Assembly (NCBI RefSeq): GCF_008831285.2
Contig: NC_045142.1
Location: 4,595,501-4,659,500 of the forward strand
Direction of reading: 5' to 3'
DNA: 64,000 nucleotides
Source of the DNA: Nymphaea colorata
Taxonomy: Eukaryota > Streptophyta > Magnoliopsida > Nymphaeales > Nymphaeaceae
Position 1 is the first letter of the stretch, and each line of letters begins with the position of its first letter. The position numbers and the translations under genes were made by a program. A model generated the notes under the pieces. That model was not told where the DNA came from, searched no databases, and worked only from the letters and a program-made list of their open reading frames with translations. Shown here one piece after another: positions 21,888 through 33,004 of the stretch.

Positions 21888-22215
21888 AGTCAGATATCCG
21901 ATCCGACTGTTCTGAAAAAAATCAGATATATATGGAAAAAATTTAGTATCTGATTAAGAAATCAGATCGAATTTGGATTGAAATTGAATTAAGTTTTAAA
22001 TAAATATCCTATATCCAATACAATTACATTTTGAAAATTGGTCAGGTATATGAATATAAAAACCAGATTCAAATTGGATTTGGATTGTAAAATGTGGATT
22101 TAAATATGACTTTTCTTCATTGTTATTCGAATCCGAATTTAAATCCGAGTATATTAATATCTGAAAACCAAACACATTGAAAGTATATCCAATTCAAATG
22201 AAATTCATTGACATC
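21888..22215. repeat. TCGGATATCCGAT-type repeat, copy 1
   Basis: Recurring ATCAGAT, GGATTT and CCGAATT words. It ends near TTGACATCG, which resembles the inverse of the TAGGGATGTCAA left end of the copy at 24.7 kb. Confidence 0.5.
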
Positions 22216-23184
22216 GTTACTTGAAAAGGGGAAACAAAAGTACTTGCCGACTTAGTTCGATCTTTCCACCTTATCGCCCACGGTTTTGGACGTGTTCAAC
22301 ATTTGAGGGCTCCTTACGTTGATCCAGTGTACAGCTACTCTCTCTCCTGTGAAAATACACTTAAGCAGGTTATAAATGCGTAGACGCCATTTGGTCATAA
22401 TAATATTGAGTTATTAAAACACATCCTTTTATAACACCTCCATCAATAAATTAGTGTTCTTCAGAAAACAGCATGGTATAACTGTGTTAAATGTTTGAAT
22501 GATCAATCAATAGCCGACATATAAGAACACTATGTTCTTCTTGTCAAATGCTTGGTTTCTTATGCTACTTGATAGTGTATTAGTTTAGTTAGGTTTCCTT
22601 ACAAGAATTCGACTATATATCTTTGAACTGACTTAGAATCGGAGTACAGGGACCATAGTATGGTATATAATTCGATAAGGGCTGCCCCAAGTTTCGTAAG
22701 GCATAACAATTTTTTGTCAATAAAAGGATGGGGCCCCTCCCTTCCGCAGGTATTCCAGCGGAATCTGATCCAGATCCGTATCCAAGCATGACCCGGTTGG
22801 TGGTCATCATCAAGAGGAGGACGACTTCAGCGATTGACCTAATACAGCATAAATATATAAATAAATAAATAAATAAACAAACAAATAAATAAATAAATAA
22901 ATAAATTCAGTTAGTAGTCTGATTCATAATTCATATACCTAATCCATCAGATCACATGCATGGAAACAAAAAATATAGAAAATTGTATAAACTTGCGGTA
23001 AACGGTATCTCCAGTCTGGCATGATGGGGTTGGAGTCGTTAATTTAACAAGAGAGGAGACTTTCATGCAATATTGCAACACACAATCAGAAATGCAAAGA
23101 GAAGAAAACAATGTCGAATTAATACATACCACTTTCCTCTGGGTGGTTTCAGTATCGGCAAAACCAGTTTGCGTGCGAACCACG
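22216..23184. other. No gene seen; (TAAA)n microsatellite at 22851-22905
   Basis: No supported coding region. A TAAA/TAAAC tetranucleotide array of about 13 units lies at 22851-22905. Confidence 0.5.
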
Positions 23185-23290
23185 TTGCTGGTGCGTGCAC
23201 GAAAATTTAGTGCGCGAGTATGATTAAAGACGAAAATGTTTTTGGTTAATAGAAAAAAGAAAACTTTGTGTAAAGACAGTAAAAAGCACC
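23185..23290. repeat. Dispersed repeat family K, copy 3
   Basis: Shares GGTGC..AAATTT.GTGCG.GAGTATGATTAA with the copy at 48255 and the GTATGNTTAA core with copies 1 and 2. Confidence 0.4.
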
Positions 23291-23904
23291 AAGTTCACTA
23301 TAGTAAAAAACTCTAATGACTACAAGACATTCTCAAGCACATAAAGAATTTAACGTGGTAAGTTTAACATTTTTTGATGCATAGGAAAAATTTAGGTGCT
23401 TCTTGTGCATGAAAATGTCTTGTAGTCACCAGAAGTATTCTATTAAAATGCTTAATTGTTAGTAAGTGATGCCATTGCATGAGAATGTCTTGTAGTCGCC
23501 AGAAACAAAATGAATATGTCTTATTCTTGCACTGTGGATAGCAAGATGAGGCTTGGTGCATACTAACGGTTTTGTAGCAGTTTCTAATCCAATTCACAAC
23601 AAGGGTATTCCGTCAACCAGTACAAGTTTGACTTTGCCTTGTGTGGCAGAACTGCTTCCTATGTTGCAATATTACATAGTAAGATCAAAATCATCCTCCT
23701 GCTTTTGTTATACAGATGGACATGAAAATGGGTCAGATAAATGCTTGGAAATGCCATTTTAAGGTGACACCCCCAAATCCCATTGCATTTAGCTATGCTG
23801 AAACTGCCTTTGGTACCCTTGTCTACAGCATCCGTGGAAGCATCCGTGGAAACATAAACCAACTTTAATTTGGAGTTGATTCTGCTATATCATGAAATTA
23901 TGCC

Positions 23905-24207
23905 ACTGACAAAGACGATAAAGCATAAAAAACAAATCCATAATATCCATCCTTGTACAACCTCTTCATCACCAGTTTCATTCCAAACAGCAGTAGCCCA
24001 ATCAAATTCATTCTTGATTACATAAGCATGAAGCTCTTTTACCACTAATGAAACTTCATCAGAAGAAATATGCAAAAGAGCAGTAATTGTAAATTGATCC
24101 GGCTTAAGTCCAAGCAAAAATGTCCTTTTCAGGCATTTCTCAAACAAGTGTTCTGCACTTCGAACTTCGTCACAAGCGGCATAAAACCTGACCAACTTCA
24201 TCCTCAA
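23905..24207 (-). pseudogene. PPR protein fragment
   Basis: About 80 codons look like consecutive plant pentatricopeptide motifs: LVRFYAACDEVRSAEHLFEK, then GLKPDQFTITALLHISS, KELHAYVIKNEFDW and VWNETGDEE. Upstream in the same frame a TGA precedes the segment, the motif spacing is shortened, and nothing of the remaining repeats or E/DYW tail follows. It is a relic of an RNA-editing or RNA-processing type PPR gene; the functional class cannot be assigned. Confidence 0.65.
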
Positions 24208-24671
24208 ACGCGAGTTTCCGCTTCAGAACTCCCACCCGCCATTGAGGCCACCGTTCAGCAACTCCCCGCTCCCTCCTCATCCTATTTTCTCTCCACAACT
24301 TCCCCAACGAACTGCTCTCCACATCCCATCCTCTGCCTCGCCTGCTCCGAATCCCGGTGTCAGGCTTATGGCGCTCCTCAGCACCCAAACATCTGGAGGC
24401 GATCCTCTCACTAGTGGCCCTAGGCATATTGAACTGCCTCATCCCCCAATCTCATCATAAGCTTATTCTCAGAGTGTGCCGGTTCTACCGATGATGCCGA
24501 CTGTGGGGAGGAAATTATTCGGGGGTGAAATGAGGAGAGTTGGTCGGTCGAGCAGGTGAATCGTTTTAACATCAAACGGACGGGAACAATTTAAAGCAGT
24601 TTGATACGTCTCACGATGGGCGGGTGAAATTTCACCCGCTCGTACATATTTTCACGTTTTTCACTTTTTAG

Positions 24672-25085
24672 CAATTAGGGATGTCAATATATCTGATTTG
24701 AATCGGATATCCGATCGATTCGATCCGAAAAAATCGGATATGGATAAAAATTTAATATCTGATTAAGAAATCAGATCGAATTCGGATTTAATAAATGACA
24801 TCCGATCAGATTCAGATTCAGATATACATACGGATTCGAATCGAATTCAGTTTTAGACAAATATCCTCTATCTAATACTTGAAAAATAGCAAAATCCAGT
24901 TCAAAATTCGGATTTGGATTCAGATATAAATATAAAAATCGGATTCGGATCGAATTCGGATTGTAAAATCGGATTTCGGATATGACTTTGCTTTATTCGA
25001 ATTCGAATTCGAATCCGAATCGAAATATATGAATATCCGAAAAAATGGATATGGTTGAAGATGTATCCGATCCAAATCTAATCCT
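24672..25085. repeat. TCGGATATCCGAT-type repeat, copy 2
   Basis: Begins at a TAGGGATGTCAATA end and continues as ATCCGATT, TCGGAT, GAATTCG and GATATCC words. It is the best preserved of three copies; the expected right end TTGACATCCCTA is missing, perhaps removed where the tandem duplication at 25097 starts. Confidence 0.6.
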
Positions 25086-25096
25086 TAAAAATGTAA

Positions 25097-25268
25097 TATT
25101 AGTTATATATATATATATAGACTCACTTGCACTTGCATTCCTTCGACCTTTTCATACATCCCATCCCAATGTATTGATTATTAGTTATATATATATATAT
25201 ATATATATAGACTCACTTGCACTTGCACTCCTTCGACCTTTTCATACATCCCATCCCAATGTATTGAT
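25097..25268. repeat. Near-perfect tandem duplication of an 82-90-bp unit
   Basis: Units 25097-25178 and 25179-25268 share TATTAGTTATATA, a (TA)n run of different length, and a unique stretch ending CCCATCCCAATGTATTGAT. Only one substitution is seen outside the TA run, so the event is recent. Confidence 0.9.
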
Positions 25269-25289
25269 GAGAAGAGATCCCTCCTGACC

Positions 25290-25880
25290 GGAGAAATAGT
25301 TTAAAATAAATGACAGTGTCTTGTTTGTCTTACAAAATGATGAGTAGCACTCAATTCGGCACAATTTATTTTGTCTTCGGCTACTTTTTCCATAATGATG
25401 CCATCTTTCTTAACCATTATCCTTTCCTTTCATAGTGGTTCACGATTTTTGTCATTTTCCTTTTCCAATGTAAATCTCGACGTATCCATCCGTTCAGCTA
25501 ATTGTGGTCAATTTCAATTGGTTAGTAGCGAATAAGAATATCTCTTAACCAAACATTAACAAATAGAACATGAGCTCTTCATACGTTAAAAGTTCTCAAA
25601 ACTTTAGAAAATCATCATTTTCCAATGTGTGCATAAAATTTTATAGTTTAGAGATGTTTTTCTTTTTTTATTTTTTATTCATCAGCTATTTCCGCTTGCG
25701 CATCCATAAGAGCCTCTTTTTTCTTTTTTTTTTTCCCTTCTTTTTACTTATTTATCGAGTTTTCTTCATACAGATTATGTTTGCTCACTTTTTTCTTGAT
25801 AATTATGTTTATATGTACGTACATATAACGTACATTTAAACGTCCCAGAGTAAAGTGTAAACGGATAGCTAGTTACGTTG
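25290..25880. other. No gene seen
   Basis: T-rich sequence. The 89-codon open frame at 25570 is homopolymer-driven (Phe/Leu rich) and not accepted as a gene. Confidence 0.4.
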
Positions 25881-25888
25881 CTCACCAA

Positions 25889-26309
25889 TAGGGCTGCACA
25901 ACGAGTCGGGCTCGACTGGAACTCGCCCGGTTAAACTCGGCTCGAGCTCGACTCGTTTATAAACGAGTCGAGTTCGAGCTTACAATGAAACTCGAATGAG
26001 TAAACGAGTCGAGTTTGAGTTTTAAGAACTCGACTCGTTTATACTCGGCTCGACTCGTTTATACTCGACGAGTAAACAAATTTCATCCCACGTCATGAAA
26101 TTTACTAGATATTTTAAAAAGAAGGATCATATTTTATTTAGACGAGCTAATCGAGTTAATCGAGTCGAGCTCGAGCTCGACTTTATTTAATCGAGTCGAG
26201 CTCGAGCTTGTGTTAGGTAGCTCGACTCGAGTTCGAGCTCGAGCTCGTTGAGTCGAGTCGAGCTCGAGCTGGGCAAGCTTGAGCTCGACTCGGCTCGTGT
26301 GCAGCCCTA
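25889..26309. mobile_element. Non-autonomous hAT-type element with CGAGCTCGA-word interior
   Basis: The 12-bp terminal inverted repeats are perfect: TAGGGCTGCACA at 25889-25900 and TGTGCAGCCCTA at 26298-26309. The flanking CTCACCAA at 25881-25888 and 26310-26317 is a perfect 8-bp target duplication, the hAT hallmark. The 421-bp interior has no coding capacity and consists almost entirely of repeated self-complementary words (GAGCTCGA, GAGTCGA, ACTCGTTTA). Young, because ends and duplication are intact. Confidence 0.88.
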
Positions 26310-26555
26310 CTCACCAATACTTTATAGATCTATTTTTAAATTGAATACATCAGCCAACATAAAGATTGAAATAGTTGGCTGACCACTCAAATCAAGATTG
26401 TCTAGCAAATCAAAATAAAGTTTAACCTATATTTTTTTTACATAACAAACGACAGAGAGAGAGAGAGAGTGGGGGAGAGAGAGATTAATAAAAATAAGCA
26501 ATGAAGCCTGAAATAATCTTTTGTTTACCTATGTGCTAAGTGCGTTCGTGATGGC

Positions 26556-26799
26556 CTCAAGGGGCATAGCGTAGCTGGTTGAGCTAGGGGCCTGTACTAA
26601 GGCAGGTCTCTAGTTCAATTCCCGTTGGCACTATGTTCCTGTGTCTTAAGGCGGTAGGGTGCGACATTTAAGTTGAAGGGTGCACCGTTGCTATTGCTGA
26701 CACCGACACAGCTCAGGACCCCGGAGGCAAGGGGAATGGGGGTGCCTTCGGACCTTTTTCGAACAGTGGGATTAATACCCCTTATTCACCCGAAAAAAA
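26556..26799 (+). mobile_element. tRNA-derived SINE with target-site duplication
   Basis: A tRNA-like head of about 75 bp carries an A box (TAGCGTAGCTGG) and a B box (AGTTCAATTCC) at pol III spacing. A unique body ends with TTATTCACCCG and a 9-10-base A tail. The flanks AAGTGCGTTCGTGATGGC (26538-26555) and AAGTACGTCCGTGATGGC (26800-26817) are an 18-bp target duplication with two differences, typical of LINE-driven insertion. Family name not recognised. Confidence 0.88.
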
Positions 26800-26819
26800 A
26801 AGTACGTCCGTGATGGCTT

Positions 26820-27880
26820 CTGCACTTACGCATGACTCTAAAATGTCGGTGATGTTTTTACGGACACTGTCTTCACCAACGATCGCTACAAATATCAGAA
26901 AAAACCGTTACCAATGCATGCTCATGTTTTACCGAATTTTTTTTTGCCATGCGCAAACTGTTGGTTTTTTGTAGTGCAAGTAGAAAGTTTGTTAACCTGA
27001 ATTTGGGAAAGTGAGTTGCATTCACGAGGGCATAGAGAAAAAAAAAAAGAGTTGGAGTATTTTGGAGATTTTCAGAAGGAAATATCTCTTTTTAGATTTT
27101 TAACTTTTGAACTACCTTTTATTTTGGTCTTTATAAAAGGGTTCCATTTTATACTCACCAGGGAATATTCTCATCTCCTGGTGCACAATCTTTTGCGCAT
27201 CCGATGGTCCATTTAATTCGCTTAATAGATAACTGTACAACTAAGCTAACAAGGCAAATGATAACTGTATCATGTAAATTTCACTTTTCTCACACTAATA
27301 TTTTTGTTGCACTTTATCACCTGCTAACTGAAGCTGCGCATATTCGATGGTAGTTGAGTCTGTGATGGCCGGACTTGGACTGACTATTTGATATTTTGTC
27401 GACCCAATAAAAAAAAGAAGATAGGTCGGGCTGGCCCGAATCGAGTATTGGGTATTGGACCCGGCTCAATATATGTATTTAAAATTAATCTCCCCACATT
27501 TTGCATTTTGTTCTTTCCTTTTTCTTTCTTTTTTTTTATATAAAATTGGTAAAAACCAAACACTTAGGTCAATGATAAAAACTAGACCCATTGATTTTTT
27601 GTTAAAAATCCATTTTAAATAAAATATAAACATCTTCATATATTTAAAAAAACTATTTTGATATAAAACATGCTTTGATTCAAGTTGTTATAACGAAAAA
27701 TGTTGATTTCTTTTATTATCATGTCATGCCGGCCGTTCATTTTTTTTTTATTATAAAAACACCATTAAAGTCTAACAAATGATCAGCTTATTATATATTT
27801 TGCATCAACCGATTCTTAACATAATATCAATAAGGTTAGATTAAAAAAAAACCATTTTAAGTGTTTGGTTTTTACCTTTT

Positions 27881-27913
<33 letters not shown>

Positions 27914-28300
27914 TTATTGTTGTGATGCTGACATACTTTACTTCTAGCCTATCGCCGATAGGTTGCTAAACTCTTCGTGTATTATCGGCTTTCTTAAAAG
28001 TTAAAACCACTTGATACATCAGTGAGTGCTCTTAAAATAAAAAAAAAAATGAAAAATTAAGCGTTTTAAATAAGAGTAGTCATCAAATTGATTACCATAC
28101 GAGTATTAATTTGACCGGCACCACCCGTCAGGTTAGAACTGCTATTAAGGGCTTTGGGCCATGCCGAACACAACTTTGTCAAGCCTCTGACTCGATCGGA
28201 CGCCCAACCTTCCTCTTCACCGTTAATAGCGCTCATAAGTGCTATTCTTTTGTTCATTTTGGGTTCCCGTTCCATTAATACGTCTGCACACTCATTTATT
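26820..28300. other. No intact gene; promoter side of the malectin-TM gene
   Basis: AT-rich, with a (CT)n(TA)n microsatellite at 27880-27915. The signal-peptide exon expected for the malectin gene at 28315 (ending in phase 1) was looked for here and not found with confidence. Confidence 0.4.
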
Positions 28301-28314
28301 CACTCTTTATTCAG

Positions 28315-31034
28315 GGGAGGAGGTACTGAACGTAGCATGTGGGGCAATCGCTTCTTTCACTGATGCTTATGGGAATGAATGCGTGGGCGATGACCAGTTT
28401 ATTGGCTCTGGATCCACTGCAAGGGTTCAGCTTACGAGCCCAGATGCTCCGTTCCTGTCCACCGTCCGTTACTTCCCTTATGGAAGCATGAATTGCTACA
28501 GAATCGCTGGGGGGACTGGGGGAGCTAAAATAAGAGTCGATGCCATCTTCCAGTATGGTAATTACGATAGGCGGGCACTGCCACCTTCCTTTCTCCTCCA
28601 AATCGACGGCAGTAACTGGGCGAACGTTCAGACTTCGGCGGAGCTTGTGTGGTCTATTTGCCTGTGGCCAATTCCGTCTGTGTCTGCCTTGCTCCAAACA
28701 CTCTTGGATATGTGCCCTTCATTTCTGCTATAAGAATATTTGAAGATGAGCCCGGTTCAAGCACGTATGCAGCACCATCTCTCTCTCTCTCTCTTTCTGC
28801 TGCTTTCTAAGTGAGAACTTTAGTTGCACTTTTAACGTTAGAACCCATACTGCTTAGGCTTTCACAGGAGATGGTGGCCATATACAAGATGTCAACCTAG
28901 ACTAGCTACCTTTTCTCTTTCTAGAGTTGGGTGGGAGGCCCGGGTTGGACCTGCTATTCAGTGCTTGGGTTTTCACCAGCCACCATCTCAGTGCGTAAGG
29001 GATATTTTAGTTTTTTTTAGAGATTGTTTGGCAATGAGAACAATTTGTTATTGTTTCATGAATACAAGAACATAGGTCGATGGGGTCTCAGTGAGACACT
29101 GAAACCCACTCATTGAAAGGTTAATTTAGTGTTAAAACTTAGGTGAACTTGAATCAAGTTATATGAAGTAGTGTCAGGAGATCCAAGTCAATGCTCAATG
29201 GTCAATTGAAAATTAGCCCAATTGAAAAAAAAATTTCTGGCTTTGGCTCTTCCACGAATATGCACCAATTGTTAGGAGCTTAGTCCTCCATGAATATGCT
29301 CCAATCATTAGGAAAGATTCATAGAATACTGTTGCCAAACGACCCATGCACTTCATTTTTTGTCTTTATATGAGGATGTTTTTGCTTTACTTCTAAGGAT
29401 ATTTTGAACATTTAGTCTACATAAAGTTTAATTTGTGTCTCATTAGATGTAAATCCTAAGCATGCGTGGTGACATGAAAAACCTCATAGCCAGTACTTCA
29501 GCTTTTGAGGCCTATATTTGCTTAGGTTTGAGCAGGTTGAGGTGCATTCCCATGAAATTTAAATTCTCACCTCTTTTATGAGAACCAGAAACAATCCCTT
29601 TGTATCAAAAACCTTTCTCTAGATCTCTCATTAATTAATGAATACTCGACTATTGGCTTTGGTTATCTGGTTGGGCTGCTGTTCTATAGCCATTATCGCC
29701 GTTTTACTTTTGGGAAGAAATGGACAGTTCATCAGTTTAGACAGCCTTGTGCTTATTTTTTTGTGCCACTTGATACCACCTGCAGGCGTGATGATAATTC
29801 TGGTTCGGGTACTGTTTTTTCACCAGAAAGGGTAAAATTTTCTAAACCTACAAAGGTGCGTGCAAAGGGTAAACTTGGTGCACTGATTTATCTGGTCACC
29901 CTCTTCCCCAGTGGGACATTTGTTCTCGTGGCTATTATCATATTCGTTATTTACAAGGAAAATAAGAAGAAACAGCAGCAGAAAAAGGCAGAAGCAGAAG
30001 TGCAGTTGGTCGCACGTAACTCATGATCTACCTTTTTGCAAAAAGCAAATATTTATGGGGAGGGCGGTTTGGGGGATACTGTGGCGAGCTACCCCTGTTT
30101 TATCTAATTCTAAAATTAAAACCGTACACATAGCTAGGGATACAGCTATATGTAATCGCTATGGTTCATTAGCTTATCCTTTACATGGATGTAGAGGCAG
30201 CCATGCTTGTCTACATAATGGAGCACCTTGCAACAATAACAAATTGTTACTCATGAACCTACCCAAAAAATTGAGGTAGATTCGTATTACAGTAATAAAT
30301 TGTTATTGTCCCATTAACCTACCCAAAAATTGACAAGATTAGTTATTGTTGCCAAACATGTTCTAAGGGATAGTTTGACAGATGAAACACTCTGTGAGTG
30401 TTATATGAATTTACCATAAAGGCTGAAGTAGATACGAAATACTAGAACTAGATGTCCATCAATATGCCTCAATCTCTAAACCAGATTTATGAAACACTCA
30501 CAAAACATTCTATTTAGCAAAAGACCCATGAGGGCCACTGTTTGACCTATAATTCGAATATTGTCAATGTCAATATGATGTAAGATAGTTTTGTTGATCT
30601 GACAAAAGATCTATACTGAAATGAGAATTAAATGCCTCAAGTTGGGGCTACCCAGACTCTGAATGGGTTTTAATTTTTGAATACAAAAAGTCCAATATGA
30701 GATCATAGCGAAGAGCGATGATCTTCTTATATCCTCCAAAGAAACTTAGATTAAAGAAGATCAAAAGAAAATCAAATGTCCGTGGTACTGTTGAAAGTAT
30801 TGCATTGCGGAGCTTCACACCTACCAATGTAGTGAAAAATGTTTCATCTATATATGTATACTCCTGATATGAAGTACTTGACCTTGCAAGTCTCGAACAT
30901 TCTTTATCTTGGCATGCTTACTAATAAGTTGCTTTATCTCTGGAACTCATTGTACAGATGTTGAAAAGCAGCAGGACATCGACGATCATGCAGATGAGAG
31001 CTCAGAGTCAAGTCAAGATCATCTCGCAGCATGA
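28315..31034 (+). pseudogene. Compact malectin-transmembrane gene without LRR or kinase; one frame break
   Basis: Three exons fit consensus sites and matching phases: 28315-28764 (malectin-like), 29786-30015 (membrane) and 30958-31034 (tail, TGA at 31032). Exon 2 starts in phase 1 after TTATTCAG, as in the gene at 63.6 kb. It encodes VACGAIASFTDAYGNECV, a TVRYFPYGSMNCYRI motif and YGNYDRRALPPSFLLQIDG. At about 28649-28652 the frame slips by one base and resumes as VYLPVANSVCVCLAPNTLGY. Downstream, RAKGKLGALIYLVTLFPSG leads into a TM helix, then a basic KENKKKQQQKK stretch and an acidic Ser-rich end. The first exon was not found, although MLFFCSFWVPVPLI at 28239 could serve if the intron is absent. 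It may be a pseudogene, or a live gene with a 1-nt sequence error. The intron after the malectin exon has a (CT)n run. Confidence 0.6.
29022..29352. mobile_element. Possible TIR element with GTTTGGCAA ends
   Basis: GTTTGGCAA near 29028 is inverted as TTGCCAAAC near 29335, around a non-coding interior in the intron of the malectin-TM gene. The repeat is short and no target duplication was found. Confidence 0.3.
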
Positions 31035-31787
31035 AAGGTGGAGTTTCGGATTCCGATTATGAACGGTTGAAAGGAAGTATTTGCCATCTAACGAAGCAAC
31101 TGTAAACTGATCAGGGCTAGCTGCCAAGGATTTCTTTTGAGTTGAGTTGCATGTAGGCCATGTCTATTTAGGTTTTGACATAATTGGAATTTGTAGCAAG
31201 GAGGCAAGAGTGTTAAACTCAAAGCGTCCTATCAACCAATCATGGAGTCCTTTTAATTGTGAATTTAGTTTGACTTGACATTCTATTGTGTAAAGTAACT
31301 TGGAGAATTGCTTAGAAAATACATAATTGAATAATATTCGAAGGCCTGTTTGCTCGCCGGAAAAATCTACTGTTCATCAAGAATAAGAATTCAAACTTTC
31401 GGCTTTTCTCATGTTTCTAGCAAATTAGGATTATTTTTATTACTGATGGGAGGAAATCCAAAATCAAGATTCTGGAAAGCTTGTCTCACACCTCTATCCA
31501 TGGATAAAAAATATAACCGTTGAAATGTGCAGTATTGGCGTCCACCAATTGCCACCGGCACTTGTGAAAGAAAAGGAATCTTGTGTCATCCTTCACACAC
31601 ACACACACACACACACACACGTAAGGGAAGAGTAAGGAATTTTTCATAATCAAGTTATGATTTCAAAATTTTAATGGACTGAAATAGAAATTTTTATTTT
31701 TATTATATGTGTTAAATTATAATTTTTGAATAGAAGTTTTCAAAATCTAAAAAGAGGCCAAGGCTCCTACCGGCCTCTTGCCTTCAC

Positions 31788-31824
<37 letters not shown>

Positions 31825-31922
31825 CCGATCTCGAGTACGGCTGATGAGTGATGACAGAGGTTGTTGCTATTGAACGATAATTTCTTGACCCACGATGAAT
31901 CTTTGTATCTGTAGTCGACAAC
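31035..31922. other. No gene seen; CA and GA microsatellites
   Basis: (CA)n lies at 31594-31620 and (GA)n at 31790-31823. No supported coding region. Confidence 0.5.
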
Positions 31923-32093
31923 ATGGCAGAGCTGGGGTGGTTATCAAACTCTGTGGAGGACTCCTTCTTCGACGATGGCAACCGCAACAGGAGTGAGCAG
32001 CCTCCCCCCAACTACCCCCCATATATGAACCTGCAGCTCCATCTTCGTGCCGCTAGAGAGAATCTCCAGCTCCGCTCTCACCTTCAAAGGTGA
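31923..32093 (+). CDS. Short open frame of 56 codons, possibly a gene 5' end cut by the Copia insertion
   Basis: ATG at 31923 opens MAELGWLSNSVEDSFFDDGN, then a Pro-rich stretch and a helix-like LHLRAARENLQLRSHLQR before TGA. Composition looks coding (balanced, few Ser/Leu simple runs), unlike neighbouring frames. The Copia element inserts 70 bases downstream, so a longer gene may have been interrupted. No family recognised; no splice site seen. It may be chance. Confidence 0.3.
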   Translation: MAELGWLSNSVEDSFFDDGNRNRSEQPPPNYPPYMNLQLHLRAARENLQLRSHLQR

Positions 32094-32162
32094 TGCCGCC
32101 CTCCTCTCCACCTCAAGCCGCCGCAAGAGCAACTGCAAGTGCCTTTGCCCACCTGAGTTCTC

Positions 32163-32615
32163 TAATGGGGAGAATTTTCTCATGCATACACAAAAACAAA
32201 TATGCCCTAAAACAGGATCTTGTTTATGCTAAATCATTGAATCAATACTTTAGCTGTAGCAGAAGCGTACTTGAATCCATCTGAGTAACTGAACAGAAGA
32301 TTGTAGTAGGATCTTCAAGGGTCTGTGCGGAGCACGTGCTGTTTCTCTCAAATGGGGAAGAGACAACCCTAGAAAACGATGTTTCAACGACCCCAGAGAC
32401 AACTACCATTTTATATTATGAACAATTAAAGATTCAACCCATCAAAGAATTCATAATTGTGTACATGTATTTATACATTATAAAATTATCCCATACTATA
32501 TTAAATGATGTGATATCCCAAAACACAATCACTTAAGCGAATATTTACATTAAAACAACTATAATGTTTGAAATTCCTCATTGACATATGCCGACCCACC
32601 AAATGATCCTTATAA
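32163..32615 (-). repeat. 3' LTR of the Copia element
   Basis: 453 bp, alignable end to end with the right LTR: GAGAATTTTCTCATG matches GAGAATTTCCTCATG, and AACCCTAGAAAACGATGTTT is shared exactly. Confidence 0.9.
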
Positions 32616-33004
32616 TCTCACACTTGGGCCAAATATGTCTTTATACATTCAGACATTACATAAAACCTTAGGAGCTCATAACTGTTATTTTATTAAACGT
32701 TATTTTCACCAATCTCGTCCATGATTACATCAACACAGAACCAAAACGGCTTTCGCTATATTAAAATTAACTAAACCTTCAATGATTACAAATTAGGACA
32801 TAATCAATGACATAGATCTAGTATGAATGTATAATATGAGAATTACATGGAATGTGATTACAACATGTCTATTCTCAACTGGTCATACTTTAAAACCTTA
32901 TGGAGATAAAAAAACATAAACACAGAATAGAACCAAAGAACTTTAAACTATATTCTACAGAAAATTGAATATGTGTCTATACATGAGAACAAACAAAATA
33001 CAGA

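Noticed and set aside
26556-26640. Functional tRNA gene
   Set aside because: A and B boxes are present but the acceptor arms do not pair well and the sequence continues into a SINE body with an A tail and target duplications.
30112-30279. Frame continuing after the TM exon of the malectin-TM gene
   Set aside because: The donor CAC|GTAACT and the phase-matching exon at 30958 give a better C-terminus; the read-through frame has no resemblance to a receptor tail.
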